The notes beneath the pieces are model-generated. The model did not search any database, was not told where the DNA came from, and worked only from the letters and a program-made list of their open reading frames with translations. A stretch of DNA of 64,000 bases, from positions 124,279 through 188,278 of the forward strand of contig NZ_QVMT01000005.1 in the NCBI RefSeq assembly GCF_003418935.1. Reading direction: 5' to 3'. Source of the DNA: Emticicia sp. C21 (GTDB lineage: Bacteria; Bacteroidota; Bacteroidia; Cytophagales; Spirosomataceae). Shown here in pieces: positions 52,367 through 61,489 of this stretch; position 1 is the first letter of the stretch, and every line of letters begins with the position of its first letter. The translations under genes and the position numbers were made by a program.

Positions 52367-52794
52367 GAAGAATCAGGTGCCCTGCGCAGGCATTGTTGTA
52401 CGTAAAATAATTGTTAAATATCTATAAGGTGGGAGAAATAAGACTCATGTACAAAATTACTATTTAGCGCTCAAATTCCTTTAAATTTTGACGAATAGAT
52501 TTATTTTAAAAACTCTATATTAGAAAAGTTCAAATTTTTATTGATATATAAATACTGTAGGTATGGGACTTTTTATGGCAAAAAGGCTTTATGATCCTAT
52601 AAACTAAGCTCATCCCCAAATTTTTGCGGTTCATCATAATTTTCTAGCGATTTATCTGCTCCTATACCAATTTTGTCCCATCAAAAACAGTTCTAAAAAA
52701 AATTATAAAAACTTTGAACCTTTTGAAAGTTTCCACAGTTTCTGTCTCTAGATAACCTTACTATCATGATAGCATAAAGACAGAAAAAATGTAA
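52367..52794. other. 428-bp divergent region upstream of the efflux operon
   Basis: It lies between pyrD (minus) and tetR (plus). It is AT-rich with no gene. The last 60 bp hold nested inverted repeats described as a candidate TetR operator. I found no exact TAnnTTTG box on the plus strand. Confidence 0.5.
52739..52786. promoter_or_regulatory. Candidate TetR operator upstream of the efflux operon
   Basis: The perfect palindrome CTATCATGATAG (52761-52772) is nested within a wider inverted repeat TTTCTGTCT (52739-52747) / AGACAGAAA (52778-52786). The end is 8 bp before the tetR ATG. Autoregulation by the encoded TetR protein would be usual for this family. Confidence 0.5.
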
Positions 52795-53421
52795 ATGGAA
52801 ATCAGAGACAGAATTTTACAGACCGCTGAAGCACTCTTCCGGAAATTCGGTATCAGGAGTGTAACAATGGACGATATAGCGTCCGAATTAGGGATTTCAA
52901 AAAAGACAATTTACCAGAATTTTGAAGATAAAGATTCTATCGTTCATGAGATTGCCCGTCATAATATGATGTGTGATATGGAAGAATCAGAACGAATACA
53001 TAAAGAATCGGCCAACCCTATTGAGCAGGTCGTTAGAGAAGCGTCGCTGCTTCGCAAACAAGCGTCGACAATTAATCCAGCTGTATTTTACGATTTAAAG
53101 AAGTATCATCCCAAAACCTGGCAATTTTTTCTGGAATACAACAAAGTTAATTTTCTGGAAATTGTGAAGAAGAATCTCAGAGAAGGGATTGAACAAGGAC
53201 TTTATAGAGCAGACATCAATGTTGAAATTCTGGCACGATTAAGGATGGAAGAAGTAGAGTTTGCCTTTAACCGCGATGTTTTTCCACCAGAAAGATTTAA
53301 TCAGACAGACGTTCACACCACATTCATAGACCATTATTTAAGAGGAATCATGAGCCCGAAAGGCCTGGAGTTTTACGAAAAATGTAAACAGGACGCGGAG
53401 CTTGAGCATATCAAACTTTAA
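52795..53421 (+). CDS. TetR/AcrR family transcriptional regulator
   Basis: The 208-residue protein has an N-terminal TetR helix-turn-helix (about 8-50: RILQTAEALFRKFGIRSVTM, IASELGISKKTIYQNFEDKD) and an all-helical ligand domain. It opens an operon with TolC, adaptor and RND pump genes (16 bp before tolC), so it most likely represses the pump until an inducer binds. A palindromic operator candidate sits directly upstream. Inducer unknown. Confidence 0.9.
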   Translation: MEIRDRILQTAEALFRKFGIRSVTMDDIASELGISKKTIYQNFEDKDSIVHEIARHNMMCDMEESERIHKESANPIEQVVREASLLRKQASTINPAVFYDLKKYHPKTWQFFLEYNKVNFLEIVKKNLREGIEQGLYRADINVEILARLRMEEVEFAFNRDVFPPERFNQTDVHTTFIDHYLRGIMSPKGLEFYEKCKQDAELEHIKL

Positions 53422-53437
53422 TTAAACAATCAACTAT

Positions 53438-54766
53438 ATGAAAATAAAGTACCTGATTTTTTTCCTAATCTGTGGGATATCCGTACAAGCCCAGCAAGCA
53501 TTTACCTTGCAGGAGGCCGTACAGTACGGAACGAAAAACCACCTATCCGTAAAAAATGCCGAGTTAGATATTGTAGGGGCTGAATTAACCATCAAACAAA
53601 TCAAAGCCTCCGGATTGCCTCAGATAAATGGTAATTTCTCCTATACCTACAATGCAATTATCCCGACACAGCTACTAGATGCCAAAAACTTTGACCCTAC
53701 TGCACCAGAGGGCGCTGTAACCAAATTCAAGTTTGGTGTTCCGTGGGCAGGGCAGGCAGGTGTTGGTGTAAACCAGTTGATTTTTGATGCTACTTGGTTG
53801 GTAGGTCTGAAAGCAGCTCCGGTATACCGTGAATTAGCGCGTAAAGGTGTAACCAACTCAAAAGTGGTTGTGGCCGAAAACGTAGCTAAAGCTTATTATT
53901 CAGTGTTGGTAGCCGAAGAAAGAAGCAAAATTCTGGATTTAAACATTGCGCGCATCGATTCATTAATCAAAGAAATGAGAGTGATGAATCAACAAGGCTT
54001 TATCGAAAAACTGGATCTTGACCGTCTGGAAGTTCAACGTAACAACCTGGTTACTGAAACACAAAAGGTAAAGAATCTGATTTTATTAAGCGAGACATTG
54101 CTGAAATTTCAGATGGGTATGAAATTAGATGAACCGATTGTATTGAAAGATAAATTATCGGATGTCGACATCAGACCATTGGCTCTATTAGAGTATCAAC
54201 CCGTTGATTACGCCAATCGTATAGAGTACTCTACTTTAATGGTACAAAGACAATTAACATTGTTAGATAAAGAACGTACTCAGAAGGGAGCTATTCCAAA
54301 GGTTTCGTTCAATGGTTCATTGGGCGCAGGGCATAGCAATACCAGGTTCAATCCATTTGAACGTTGGTTTGGCTCTTCGGCTTTAACCCTGGGTGTACAG
54401 ATACCTATTTATGATAGTGGTTTAAGAAAGATACAGTTGCAACAACAAGACCTTGCTTTACTCAAACTTGACCAGAACGCTTTATTGTTAAGAGAATCGT
54501 TCGATTTACAATCAAAGTCAGCGGGTATCAATCTGAAAAATGGTTTAGAAAGTCTGAATGTACAACAACGCAATATGGATCTGGCGACAGAGGTGGTGAG
54601 AGTAACCAAAATCAAATATCAGGCAGGTCAGGGTTCAAATATTGAAGTAGTGAATGCAGAATCGGCATTGAAAGAAGCACAAACCAATTATTTTGCTGCT
54701 TTATATGATGTATTGATTGCTAAAGTAGATTTAGACAAAGCCATGGGAAAACTATTATCAGAATAA
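53438..54766 (+). CDS. TolC-family outer-membrane efflux protein
   Basis: The 442-residue protein has a signal peptide (to SVQAQ, 19) and two halves of the outer-membrane efflux protein repeat, starting FTLQEAVQYGTKNHLSVKN, with long coiled-coil helices and beta-strand pieces (NGNFSYTYNAIIP, FNGSLGAGHSNT). It should form the trimeric channel through the outer membrane for the RND pump encoded downstream. It lies 16 bp after tetR and 57 bp before the adaptor gene. Confidence 0.92.
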   Translation: MKIKYLIFFLICGISVQAQQAFTLQEAVQYGTKNHLSVKNAELDIVGAELTIKQIKASGLPQINGNFSYTYNAIIPTQLLDAKNFDPTAPEGAVTKFKFGVPWAGQAGVGVNQLIFDATWLVGLKAAPVYRELARKGVTNSKVVVAENVAKAYYSVLVAEERSKILDLNIARIDSLIKEMRVMNQQGFIEKLDLDRLEVQRNNLVTETQKVKNLILLSETLLKFQMGMKLDEPIVLKDKLSDVDIRPLALLEYQPVDYANRIEYSTLMVQRQLTLLDKERTQKGAIPKVSFNGSLGAGHSNTRFNPFERWFGSSALTLGVQIPIYDSGLRKIQLQQQDLALLKLDQNALLLRESFDLQSKSAGINLKNGLESLNVQQRNMDLATEVVRVTKIKYQAGQGSNIEVVNAESALKEAQTNYFAALYDVLIAKVDLDKAMGKLLSE

Positions 54767-54823
54767 TAAACTTCTAAAATCACCATAGTTCACGATTATA
54801 AGCATTAAATAAAACACATTCGT

Positions 54824-55999
54824 ATGAAAAATATATCTCTTATTTATTACGGGGCTAAATCACAGTTTTCACGTATAGCTTTTGCCTTAACATTTATAGT
54901 ACTGGTTGCTTCTTGCTCAAAAGGTGGCGGTGGTAATACGGTAGAAGGAAAGAAAGCGGAATTAGCCAAACTACAAGCGGAAGAAAAAACGCTTTCAGAA
55001 AAAATCCAGAAGCTACAAGCTGAACTCAATATCATTGATCCGAACAAAGAAGAAGAGAAGGTTATCAGTGTAACTACTACAGCTATTGCGGCGCAGAACT
55101 TCAAACACTTCGTTGAGTTTCAGGGTAGATTAGATGCTAAAAATAATATTCTTGTTTCTCCACAAGTGGGTGGCGCTATTACTAGTTTGAATGTAAAAGA
55201 AGGTGATTACGTTAAACAAGGTCAGTTAATAGCGACTATCGATAACTCGGTAATGAAACAATCTCAACAGGAGATTGAAGTTCAGTTAGAGACTGCAAAA
55301 GTATTCTATCAAAAACAAAAGAACCTTTGGGATCAGAAAATCGGTACAGAGGTACAATACATCCAGGCTAAAAGTAATGTAGAAGCCCTTGAAAAACGTC
55401 TGGCTACTCTACAAACGCAATTGGGCATGACTAAAGTAACGGCTCCGATGAATGGTTTTATTGATGAAATCCGTCAACGTGCTGGTGAATTGGCTGCTCC
55501 AGGCTTAGGGATTGTAAGACTTGTTAATTCTAATGATCTTAAAGTAGTAGCTCAGGCGGCTGATACTTATGCAGGAACGGTGAAACAAGGTGATATGGTA
55601 ACAATCAAGTTTCCTGATTTAGGTAAAGAAACTACTGCCAGATTGACTTTTGTAAGTCAAACAGTTAATCCTGCCTCACGTACCTTTACGATTGAAGCAT
55701 CGGTTCCGAAAATTGATCCTCAGTTAAAACCAAATATGACTGCCGTAATGAATGTAAACGACCAGTCGAAAGCCAGTGCGATTATTATCAATAGAAATCT
55801 TATTCAACAAGATGAATCTGGTAATATTGTATATGTAGCCGTAACTGAGGGAGGCAAGAAAGTAGCACGTAGCCGTAAAATCAGCACTGGTCTTACTTAT
55901 GGTGGTGATATTGAAATTGTATCAGGATTACAAGCGGGAGATTTGTTAATTACCCAGGGCTATCAGGATTTAGTAGATGGTCAGGCGGTAAGTTTCTAA
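54824..55999 (+). CDS. RND efflux periplasmic adaptor (membrane fusion protein), lipoprotein
   Basis: The 391-residue protein has a lipobox ending LVASC (C31), an N-terminal coiled coil before the usual fold (AELAKLQAEEKTLSEKIQKL), a lipoyl-like half (FVEFQGRLDAKNNILVSPQ..GAI..LNVKEGDYVKQGQLIATID), a helical hairpin, the second half (VTAPMNGFIDEIRQRAGEL) and beta-barrel and membrane-proximal domains. It links the RND pump to the TolC-type channel. The extra coiled coil before the first lipoyl half recurs in Bacteroidetes adaptors. Confidence 0.92.
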   Translation: MKNISLIYYGAKSQFSRIAFALTFIVLVASCSKGGGGNTVEGKKAELAKLQAEEKTLSEKIQKLQAELNIIDPNKEEEKVISVTTTAIAAQNFKHFVEFQGRLDAKNNILVSPQVGGAITSLNVKEGDYVKQGQLIATIDNSVMKQSQQEIEVQLETAKVFYQKQKNLWDQKIGTEVQYIQAKSNVEALEKRLATLQTQLGMTKVTAPMNGFIDEIRQRAGELAAPGLGIVRLVNSNDLKVVAQAADTYAGTVKQGDMVTIKFPDLGKETTARLTFVSQTVNPASRTFTIEASVPKIDPQLKPNMTAVMNVNDQSKASAIIINRNLIQQDESGNIVYVAVTEGGKKVARSRKISTGLTYGGDIEIVSGLQAGDLLITQGYQDLVDGQAVSF

Positions 56000-56117
56000 C
56001 CAGAAAAGAGAAGGTATGGTGTTGAATCCACGAGAAACTCAATATAACCATACTTTTTCTGTGTCTTCATATCAAAATATTTAAACAATCATAAAAGCCT
56101 TTATAGGTTTTAAGATT

Positions 56118-59100
56118 ATGGAAAAAGACAAATTTCAAGAATTACAAGAACAAGATCTTCCTCATGGTAGTGGGATGATCTACAATATGGTTCGTTGGTT
56201 AGGAAACAACCAGACCACGGTCTATATTTTCACGACAATGATATTCCTGGCAGGTTTAGGTATCTACTTCAATCTCCCGAAAGAGCAGTTCCCTGATATT
56301 AAAGTACCACAGATTTATGTACAAACTATTTACTTTGGTACAACCCCTGCAGATATTGAGAACGTAATCAATAAACCCATTGAGAAGCAGTTAAAGACTA
56401 TCACAGGTGTAAAACGTATCAAATCAAATGCTTTGCAGGACGTATCGGTTATTCTGGTTGAATTTAACCCGGATGTACAGATTGAAGCAGCCTTGCAGCG
56501 TGTACGCGATGCGATTGATAAAGCAAGGAGAGATTTACCAACCAAAGTTGATAGCGGTCCTACGGCACAGGATGTAAACTTTTCGGAGTTTCCTATCATG
56601 AACATCAACTTGGCAGGTAATTTTCCATTAGAAAAACTGAAAGATTATGCAGAAGAACTACAAGATGATATAGAGTCGTACCCAGAGATTACGAAGGTTG
56701 ATATTGTTGGTACCTTGAAGAGAGAAATCCAGATTAATCTTGATTTATACAAGATGCAATCAACCGGATTGACTTTTTACGACATTCAGACAGCTATTCA
56801 GGGTGAAAACATCAATATCTCTGGCGGTGAATTAAATGTAGACAATGTACGTCGTACGATTCGTGTAAAAGGGGAGTTCAAGGATGTATATCAGATTCAG
56901 GATGTACAAATCCGTAGCTCAACGGGAGCAACTGTGAGATTGGGCGATGTGGCAGAAGTAATTGACAGCAGCGAAGAACAACAGGATTTTGCCCGTTTGG
57001 ATAATAACCGTGTTGTAACCCTGAACGTAATTAAAAGAGCCGGAGCGAGCGTAATTGATGTATCCGAACGTATTGAAGTGCTATTAGAGAAATATCGTAA
57101 CGAACGTTTCCCTAAAGGATTAGAGGCTAGAATCACAGCCGATACCTCAGAACGTGTGAAAAGTGAAATTGCCGACCTGATTAATACGGTTGTACTAGGC
57201 TTTATATTCGTAGTAATTGTATTGATGTTCTTTATGGGTGTGAGAGATGCGATTTTCGTTGGTCTTTCAGTACCTCTATCAGCATTGATTGCCTTTATTC
57301 CTTTATGGTTCTCAGGTTTTACCTTGAATACCATCGTTCTCTTTGCCTTCTTACTAGGATTGGGTATTGTAGTAGATGATGCGATTGTGGTAATTGAAAA
57401 TGCTCACCGTCTATTTAATAGATTTAAGAACCTGAGCATTAAAGAAGCTGTGAGTCTGGCGGCATCAGAGGTATTCCTACCTGTATTATCTGGTACTTTA
57501 ACGACTATTGCGCCTTTCTTCCCACTATTATTCTGGCCGGGTATCGTAGGTGAGTTTATGAAGTTCCTGCCGATTACCTTGATTTATACGCTATTTGCCT
57601 CATTAATTGTGGCATATGTGATAAACCCGGTATTTGCTATCTCATTTATGAGACGCCACGAAGACGAACAACACGAAGATACGAGCTTTAAAAGTATCCG
57701 TCGCCCGTTAATTATCCTGGCTGTTGTAGCTTTACTTGGTTATATAATTAATGTAGGTATTGGTAACCTGATCGTATTGTTTGCTATTCTGTATGTGTTT
57801 AATCATTTTGTATTGACACCAAAAGTAATTATTCCTTTTCAGGATAAAGCATTACCTAGCTTTAAAAATGGATATAGAAAATTGATTGCCTGGATTATTA
57901 CAGGTTATCGTCCGGTATTTGCGGTAATCAGTATGTTTGGTTTGTTGATTTTCACTTTTGTTATGTTGGGTATTGTACAGCCTAAGGTGATTTTCTTCCC
58001 AAGTGGTGATCCTGACTATATCTATGTATATAACGTAATGCCAGTAGGTACTGATGCCAGAGTAACAGACTCGGTAACTAAGGTAATTGAAAAGAAAGTA
58101 TTTGGGGTTATTAAGAAAAATAAAGCTGAAACAGCTATTAACTCAGTTATCTCAAACGTTGGTAAAAACGCCGGAGACCCATTCAATCCGGATCGATCGG
58201 CTACACCACATAAATCGAAAGTAACTGTTGCCTTTGTGAAAAAAGAAGAGCGTGGAGATATTTCTTCACAAAAGCTTCTGGATGAAATGAGAAACGAGAT
58301 TAAGGGTATTCCGGGAACTGAGATATCGGTACAACGCGAAAACAATGGACCACCAACCGGTAAACCGATTTCGATTGAGATTATGGGTGATGATTTCAAT
58401 ACCCTGATTAAACTCGAAAAACAAGTTCGTAAAGAAATCCAGAAAGAGAATATCAAAGGTATTGAAGAGTTAAAATCTGATTTGATTACCAATAAGCCTG
58501 AAATCATTGTTGATGTAGATAAAGTAAAAGCACAACGTGAAGGTATCAGCACCTCGCAGGTAGCCATGGCTATTCGTACGGCCTTATTTGGTGCTGAAAT
58601 ATCTAAATTCAGAGATGATAAAGATGAATACCCGATTCAGTTACGCTTAAAAGCTGATGACCGTAATCAGGTTGAGAAACTTCTGAGTATGAACATCACC
58701 TACCGTGATATGAATATGGGTGGGGTATTGCGCCAGGTTCCTTTGAACTCAATTGCCAATATCAGTTATTCAACCACTTTTAGTCAGATTAACCGTAAAG
58801 ACCAATCCAGAATCATTACTTTAGGTTCAGAGGTATTGAATGGATATAACGCCAACGAAATTGTGGCAGAAATCCAAAGCAAGGTTATTGACAGAATGGA
58901 GGTACCAAGCGGATACTCTGTGAAAATGGGAGGGGAGCAGGAAGAGCAGATGGAATCGATGATGTTCTTAATGGGAGCTTTGGGTGCAGCGGTATTGCTT
59001 ATCTATTTAATTCTGGCAACGCAGTTTAACTCAGTGGTAAAACCAATTATCATCTTTGTAACCATCTTACTATCGTTTATCGGGGTATTCTTAGGTTTCA

Positions 59101-59567
59101 TGGTATTCGGTATGACCTTCTCAATCATCATGTCGGGTGTAGGTATCATTGCTTTGGCTGGTATTGTGGTAAAGAATGGTATCCTCTTGATAGAGTTTAC
59201 TGATGAGTTGCGAGAAAGAGGTTATCCATTGAAACAGGCTATTATTGAAGCAGGTGGTGTTCGTTTGACTCCGGTATTGTTAACAGCCTCTGCAGCTGTA
59301 TTAGGTTTGGTGCCTCTGGCCTTAGGTTTAAGTATGGACTTTGTTACCTTGTTTACTGAATTTAATCCTCACATTTTCATCGGTGGTGATAGTGCGGTAT
59401 TCTGGGGTATTCTGGCCTGGACGATTATCTTCGGTCTGACATTCTCTACTGTACTTACGTTGGTTATCGTGCCTTGTATGTACTATATTAATGAGAGAGT
59501 AAGAGATAAATATTTCCGTAAAAATAAGAAAGGAACATCTCCTAAAACTAAAGAGGTTGTTGCTTAA
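56118..59567 (+). CDS. RND-family efflux transporter permease
   Basis: The 1149-residue protein is an AcrB-type inner-membrane, proton-driven pump. It has twelve predicted membrane helices in two halves, each with a large periplasmic loop. The proton-relay aspartates lie in GLGIVVDDAIVVIE (D420, D421); GLMPVGTDA-like periplasmic sequence and the second-half signatures QFNSVVKPIIIF and GIVVKNGILLIEF are present. It is about 100 residues longer than typical AcrB; an extra hydrophobic pair lies in the middle (about 530-575). Substrate (drugs, solvents or lipids) unknown. Last gene of the efflux operon. Confidence 0.93.
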   Translation: MEKDKFQELQEQDLPHGSGMIYNMVRWLGNNQTTVYIFTTMIFLAGLGIYFNLPKEQFPDIKVPQIYVQTIYFGTTPADIENVINKPIEKQLKTITGVKRIKSNALQDVSVILVEFNPDVQIEAALQRVRDAIDKARRDLPTKVDSGPTAQDVNFSEFPIMNINLAGNFPLEKLKDYAEELQDDIESYPEITKVDIVGTLKREIQINLDLYKMQSTGLTFYDIQTAIQGENINISGGELNVDNVRRTIRVKGEFKDVYQIQDVQIRSSTGATVRLGDVAEVIDSSEEQQDFARLDNNRVVTLNVIKRAGASVIDVSERIEVLLEKYRNERFPKGLEARITADTSERVKSEIADLINTVVLGFIFVVIVLMFFMGVRDAIFVGLSVPLSALIAFIPLWFSGFTLNTIVLFAFLLGLGIVVDDAIVVIENAHRLFNRFKNLSIKEAVSLAASEVFLPVLSGTLTTIAPFFPLLFWPGIVGEFMKFLPITLIYTLFASLIVAYVINPVFAISFMRRHEDEQHEDTSFKSIRRPLIILAVVALLGYIINVGIGNLIVLFAILYVFNHFVLTPKVIIPFQDKALPSFKNGYRKLIAWIITGYRPVFAVISMFGLLIFTFVMLGIVQPKVIFFPSGDPDYIYVYNVMPVGTDARVTDSVTKVIEKKVFGVIKKNKAETAINSVISNVGKNAGDPFNPDRSATPHKSKVTVAFVKKEERGDISSQKLLDEMRNEIKGIPGTEISVQRENNGPPTGKPISIEIMGDDFNTLIKLEKQVRKEIQKENIKGIEELKSDLITNKPEIIVDVDKVKAQREGISTSQVAMAIRTALFGAEISKFRDDKDEYPIQLRLKADDRNQVEKLLSMNITYRDMNMGGVLRQVPLNSIANISYSTTFSQINRKDQSRIITLGSEVLNGYNANEIVAEIQSKVIDRMEVPSGYSVKMGGEQEEQMESMMFLMGALGAAVLLIYLILATQFNSVVKPIIIFVTILLSFIGVFLGFMVFGMTFSIIMSGVGIIALAGIVVKNGILLIEFTDELRERGYPLKQAIIEAGGVRLTPVLLTASAAVLGLVPLALGLSMDFVTLFTEFNPHIFIGGDSAVFWGILAWTIIFGLTFSTVLTLVIVPCMYYINERVRDKYFRKNKKGTSPKTKEVVA

Positions 59568-59591
59568 AAATAGCCTTTTCTGAGGTACTCG

Positions 59592-59632
59592 AACCCCACA
59601 AGATATACGTTTCTTGTGGGGTTTGTTTTTTT
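59592..59632 (+). terminator. Rho-independent terminator of the efflux operon
   Basis: A 12-bp stem AACCCCACAAGA/TCTTGTGGGGTT with an 8-nt loop is followed by TGTTTTTTT. Confidence 0.92.
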
Positions 59633-59805
59633 AAATCAGACTTTTTTCTAAAAAAACATGCTTTTTTTTTAGAAAAATTTTCAATACATAACTTGTTTAT
59701 AATCAAAGATTTGTAAATTTAATTATAGGAAGAGACAATTTTTTTGCCTAAAAATTTGTTCGTTAATAAAAAATTATATTCCTTTAATTATTGTCTCACA
59801 TTCTT

Positions 59806-59823
59806 TTGGCACGAAAAATGTGG
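59806..59823 (+). promoter_or_regulatory. Possible sigma-54 promoter upstream of rpoN
   Basis: TTGGCACG is an exact -24 element. The -12 region at the right spacing reads ATGTG instead of TTGCA/T, so only half of the element is good. It would start transcription about 40 bp before the rpoN ATG. Confidence 0.35.
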
Positions 59824-59825
59824 AG

Positions 59826-59844
59826 AGGGTCTATAAAAGACCCT
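59826..59844 (+). promoter_or_regulatory. Hairpin in the rpoN 5' leader
   Basis: AGGGTCT pairs with AGACCCT around ATAAA, 29 bp before the rpoN ATG. It is not followed by a T tract, so a role in mRNA stability or translation is more likely than termination. Confidence 0.45.
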
Positions 59845-59873
59845 ATTATTAATGAAAAAACTCTACGTCTCAC

Positions 59874-61352
59874 ATGCAGAAATTAAGTCTCAATCAATCC
59901 CTTCAACAGCGGCTGTCTCCTCAACAGATTCAGTTTATCAAGCTGTTGCAAATTCCTACTGCTGAACTAGAACAAAGAATAGAAGAGGAACTCGAAGTAA
60001 ATCCGGCTCTGGAAGAAGGCATGGACATGGACGATCGTGTGAAAGACGAGTATGAGGAGGACGATTATAGTAATGATGACTACGATGAATATGGAGAATA
60101 TGAGCGTTACGAGGGACTTGACGTAAAACAATACTTAGATCAAGACGATTACGCGGGCTATAAAATGTATGGCGATGGTTGGGGCGATGATGATAGAGAC
60201 GTAATGCCCGTAATTGCTACCAGTACATTGGCAGAATCATTGGTGCAGCAATTAGGCTATCTACGCTTAGATGCCAGACAGGAATCTATAGGGTTACAAC
60301 TGATAGGCAGTATTGAAGAAGATGGCTATATCCGCCGCCCGCTTCGTTCCATTTGCAATGATTTAGCTTTCACGCAAAATATTTATACTACTGAAGAAGA
60401 ACTTTCAGTCATTCTTAAAAAGGTACAGACTTTTGAGCCTGCTGGTATTGGTGCCAGAGATTTGAGAGAATGTCTTTTACTACAATTAGAAAGAAAAGAC
60501 TTTGAAGATATTGAGGTAGAAATTGCCATTAAGATTATTACTGATTTCTTCGACGAGTTTACCAAGAAACATTACGAGAAAATACAGAGACGCCTGGATG
60601 TGGATGATAGCATCATGAAAGAGGCTATAAGAGTTATTACGCGTCTGAATCCTAAACCGGGTAATACAGGTAGTGGTGATAGCACTGCAGCTTATTTGAT
60701 GGCAGATTTTATCGTAACTAATAATAACGGTAAACTGGATGTGATTCTGAATTCTAAAAATGCACCGGAGCTTCGTGTAAGCCGCTCATTTGCCGAAATG
60801 CTCGATACCTATGATAAAACCGATAAAAACGGTTCTGCACAGCATAAAAGCATTAAAGAGACAGTAACCTTTGTTAAGCAGAAATTAGATGCGGCTAAAT
60901 GGTTTATAGATGCTATCAAACAACGCCAGCAAACGCTTTTAAAAACCATGAAAGCGATTGTTGAATACCAAAGAGATTTCTTTTTGGATGGTGATGAATC
61001 TAAACTGAGACCGATGATTCTGAAAGATATTGCGAACCGTATCGAAATGGATATTTCAACTGTTTCACGTGTAGCAAATAGCAAGGCTGTACAGACCGAC
61101 TTCGGTATTTATCCCCTAAAATACTTCTTCTCTGAGGGTATTGCTACTGATTCAGGTGAAGATGCCTCAAGCCGTGAAGTAAAAAATATTCTGAAAGAAC
61201 TGATTGAAAACGAGCCGAAAAACTCACCACTTTCTGACGATAAATTAGAAAAAATGCTGAATAAACGTGGGTATAATATCGCCCGCCGTACCGTTGCTAA
61301 ATACCGTGAACAATTGAATATCCCGGTAGCGCGTTTGCGTAAGCAATTGTAA
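59874..61352 (+). CDS. rpoN: RNA polymerase sigma-54 factor RpoN
   Basis: Sigma-54 directs RNA polymerase to -24/-12 promoters and needs an ATP-driven activator. The 492-residue protein has region I (QKLSLNQSLQQRLSPQQIQFIKLLQI, shown in part: LSPQQIQFIKLLQIP), an acidic region II (Asp/Glu/Tyr-rich, about 45-100), the core-binding domain, the helix-turn-helix (DISTVSRVANSK, about 397-408) and the RpoN box ARRTVAKYR (470-478) near the end. All domains are intact. It may be autoregulated given the upstream -24-like element. It has its own terminator. Confidence 0.96.
   Translation: MQKLSLNQSLQQRLSPQQIQFIKLLQIPTAELEQRIEEELEVNPALEEGMDMDDRVKDEYEEDDYSNDDYDEYGEYERYEGLDVKQYLDQDDYAGYKMYGDGWGDDDRDVMPVIATSTLAESLVQQLGYLRLDARQESIGLQLIGSIEEDGYIRRPLRSICNDLAFTQNIYTTEEELSVILKKVQTFEPAGIGARDLRECLLLQLERKDFEDIEVEIAIKIITDFFDEFTKKHYEKIQRRLDVDDSIMKEAIRVITRLNPKPGNTGSGDSTAAYLMADFIVTNNNGKLDVILNSKNAPELRVSRSFAEMLDTYDKTDKNGSAQHKSIKETVTFVKQKLDAAKWFIDAIKQRQQTLLKTMKAIVEYQRDFFLDGDESKLRPMILKDIANRIEMDISTVSRVANSKAVQTDFGIYPLKYFFSEGIATDSGEDASSREVKNILKELIENEPKNSPLSDDKLEKMLNKRGYNIARRTVAKYREQLNIPVARLRKQL
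61061..61076. promoter_or_regulatory. Degenerate parS-like site inside rpoN
   Basis: TGTTTCACGTGTAGCA matches the parS consensus TGTTTCACGTGAAACA at 14 of 16 positions and keeps the central CACGTG. It lies in the codons for the conserved TVSRVA helix of RpoN, so the match may be due to protein constraint. Confidence 0.3.
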
Positions 61353-61391
61353 TTTTTCTTACTAAATCTCTATAAAGACCTTAAAAAAACG

Positions 61392-61420
61392 AAAGTCAGC
61401 TATTGCAGCTGACTTTTTTT
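61392..61420 (+). terminator. Rho-independent terminator after rpoN
   Basis: AAAGTCAGCT pairs with AGCTGACTTT around ATTGC, followed by T7. Confidence 0.92.
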
Positions 61421-61483
61421 GTGGCGTGAGCTGGAAGCTCGTCACAATCATCAAAACCGCGAGTTGGAAGCTCGCTCCACAAA
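61421..61483. repeat. Dispersed-repeat-like element with two GAGYTGGAAGCTCG units
   Basis: GAGCTGGAAGCTCG (61428-61441) and GAGTTGGAAGCTCG (61461-61474) are 33 bp apart. Each can form a short hairpin, and the ends GTGGCG and CTCCAC are near-complementary, so the whole element can fold on itself. It resembles short repeats scattered in related genomes. It sits between convergent rpoN and the response regulator. Confidence 0.6.
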
Positions 61484-61489
61484 TATTTT

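Larger units (their letters stand above)
59568..59873. other. 306-bp gap before rpoN
   Basis: It holds the pump operon terminator at the left, then a very AT-rich stretch, a sigma-54-like promoter motif at 59806-59823 and a hairpin at 59826-59844. No gene seen. Confidence 0.5.
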
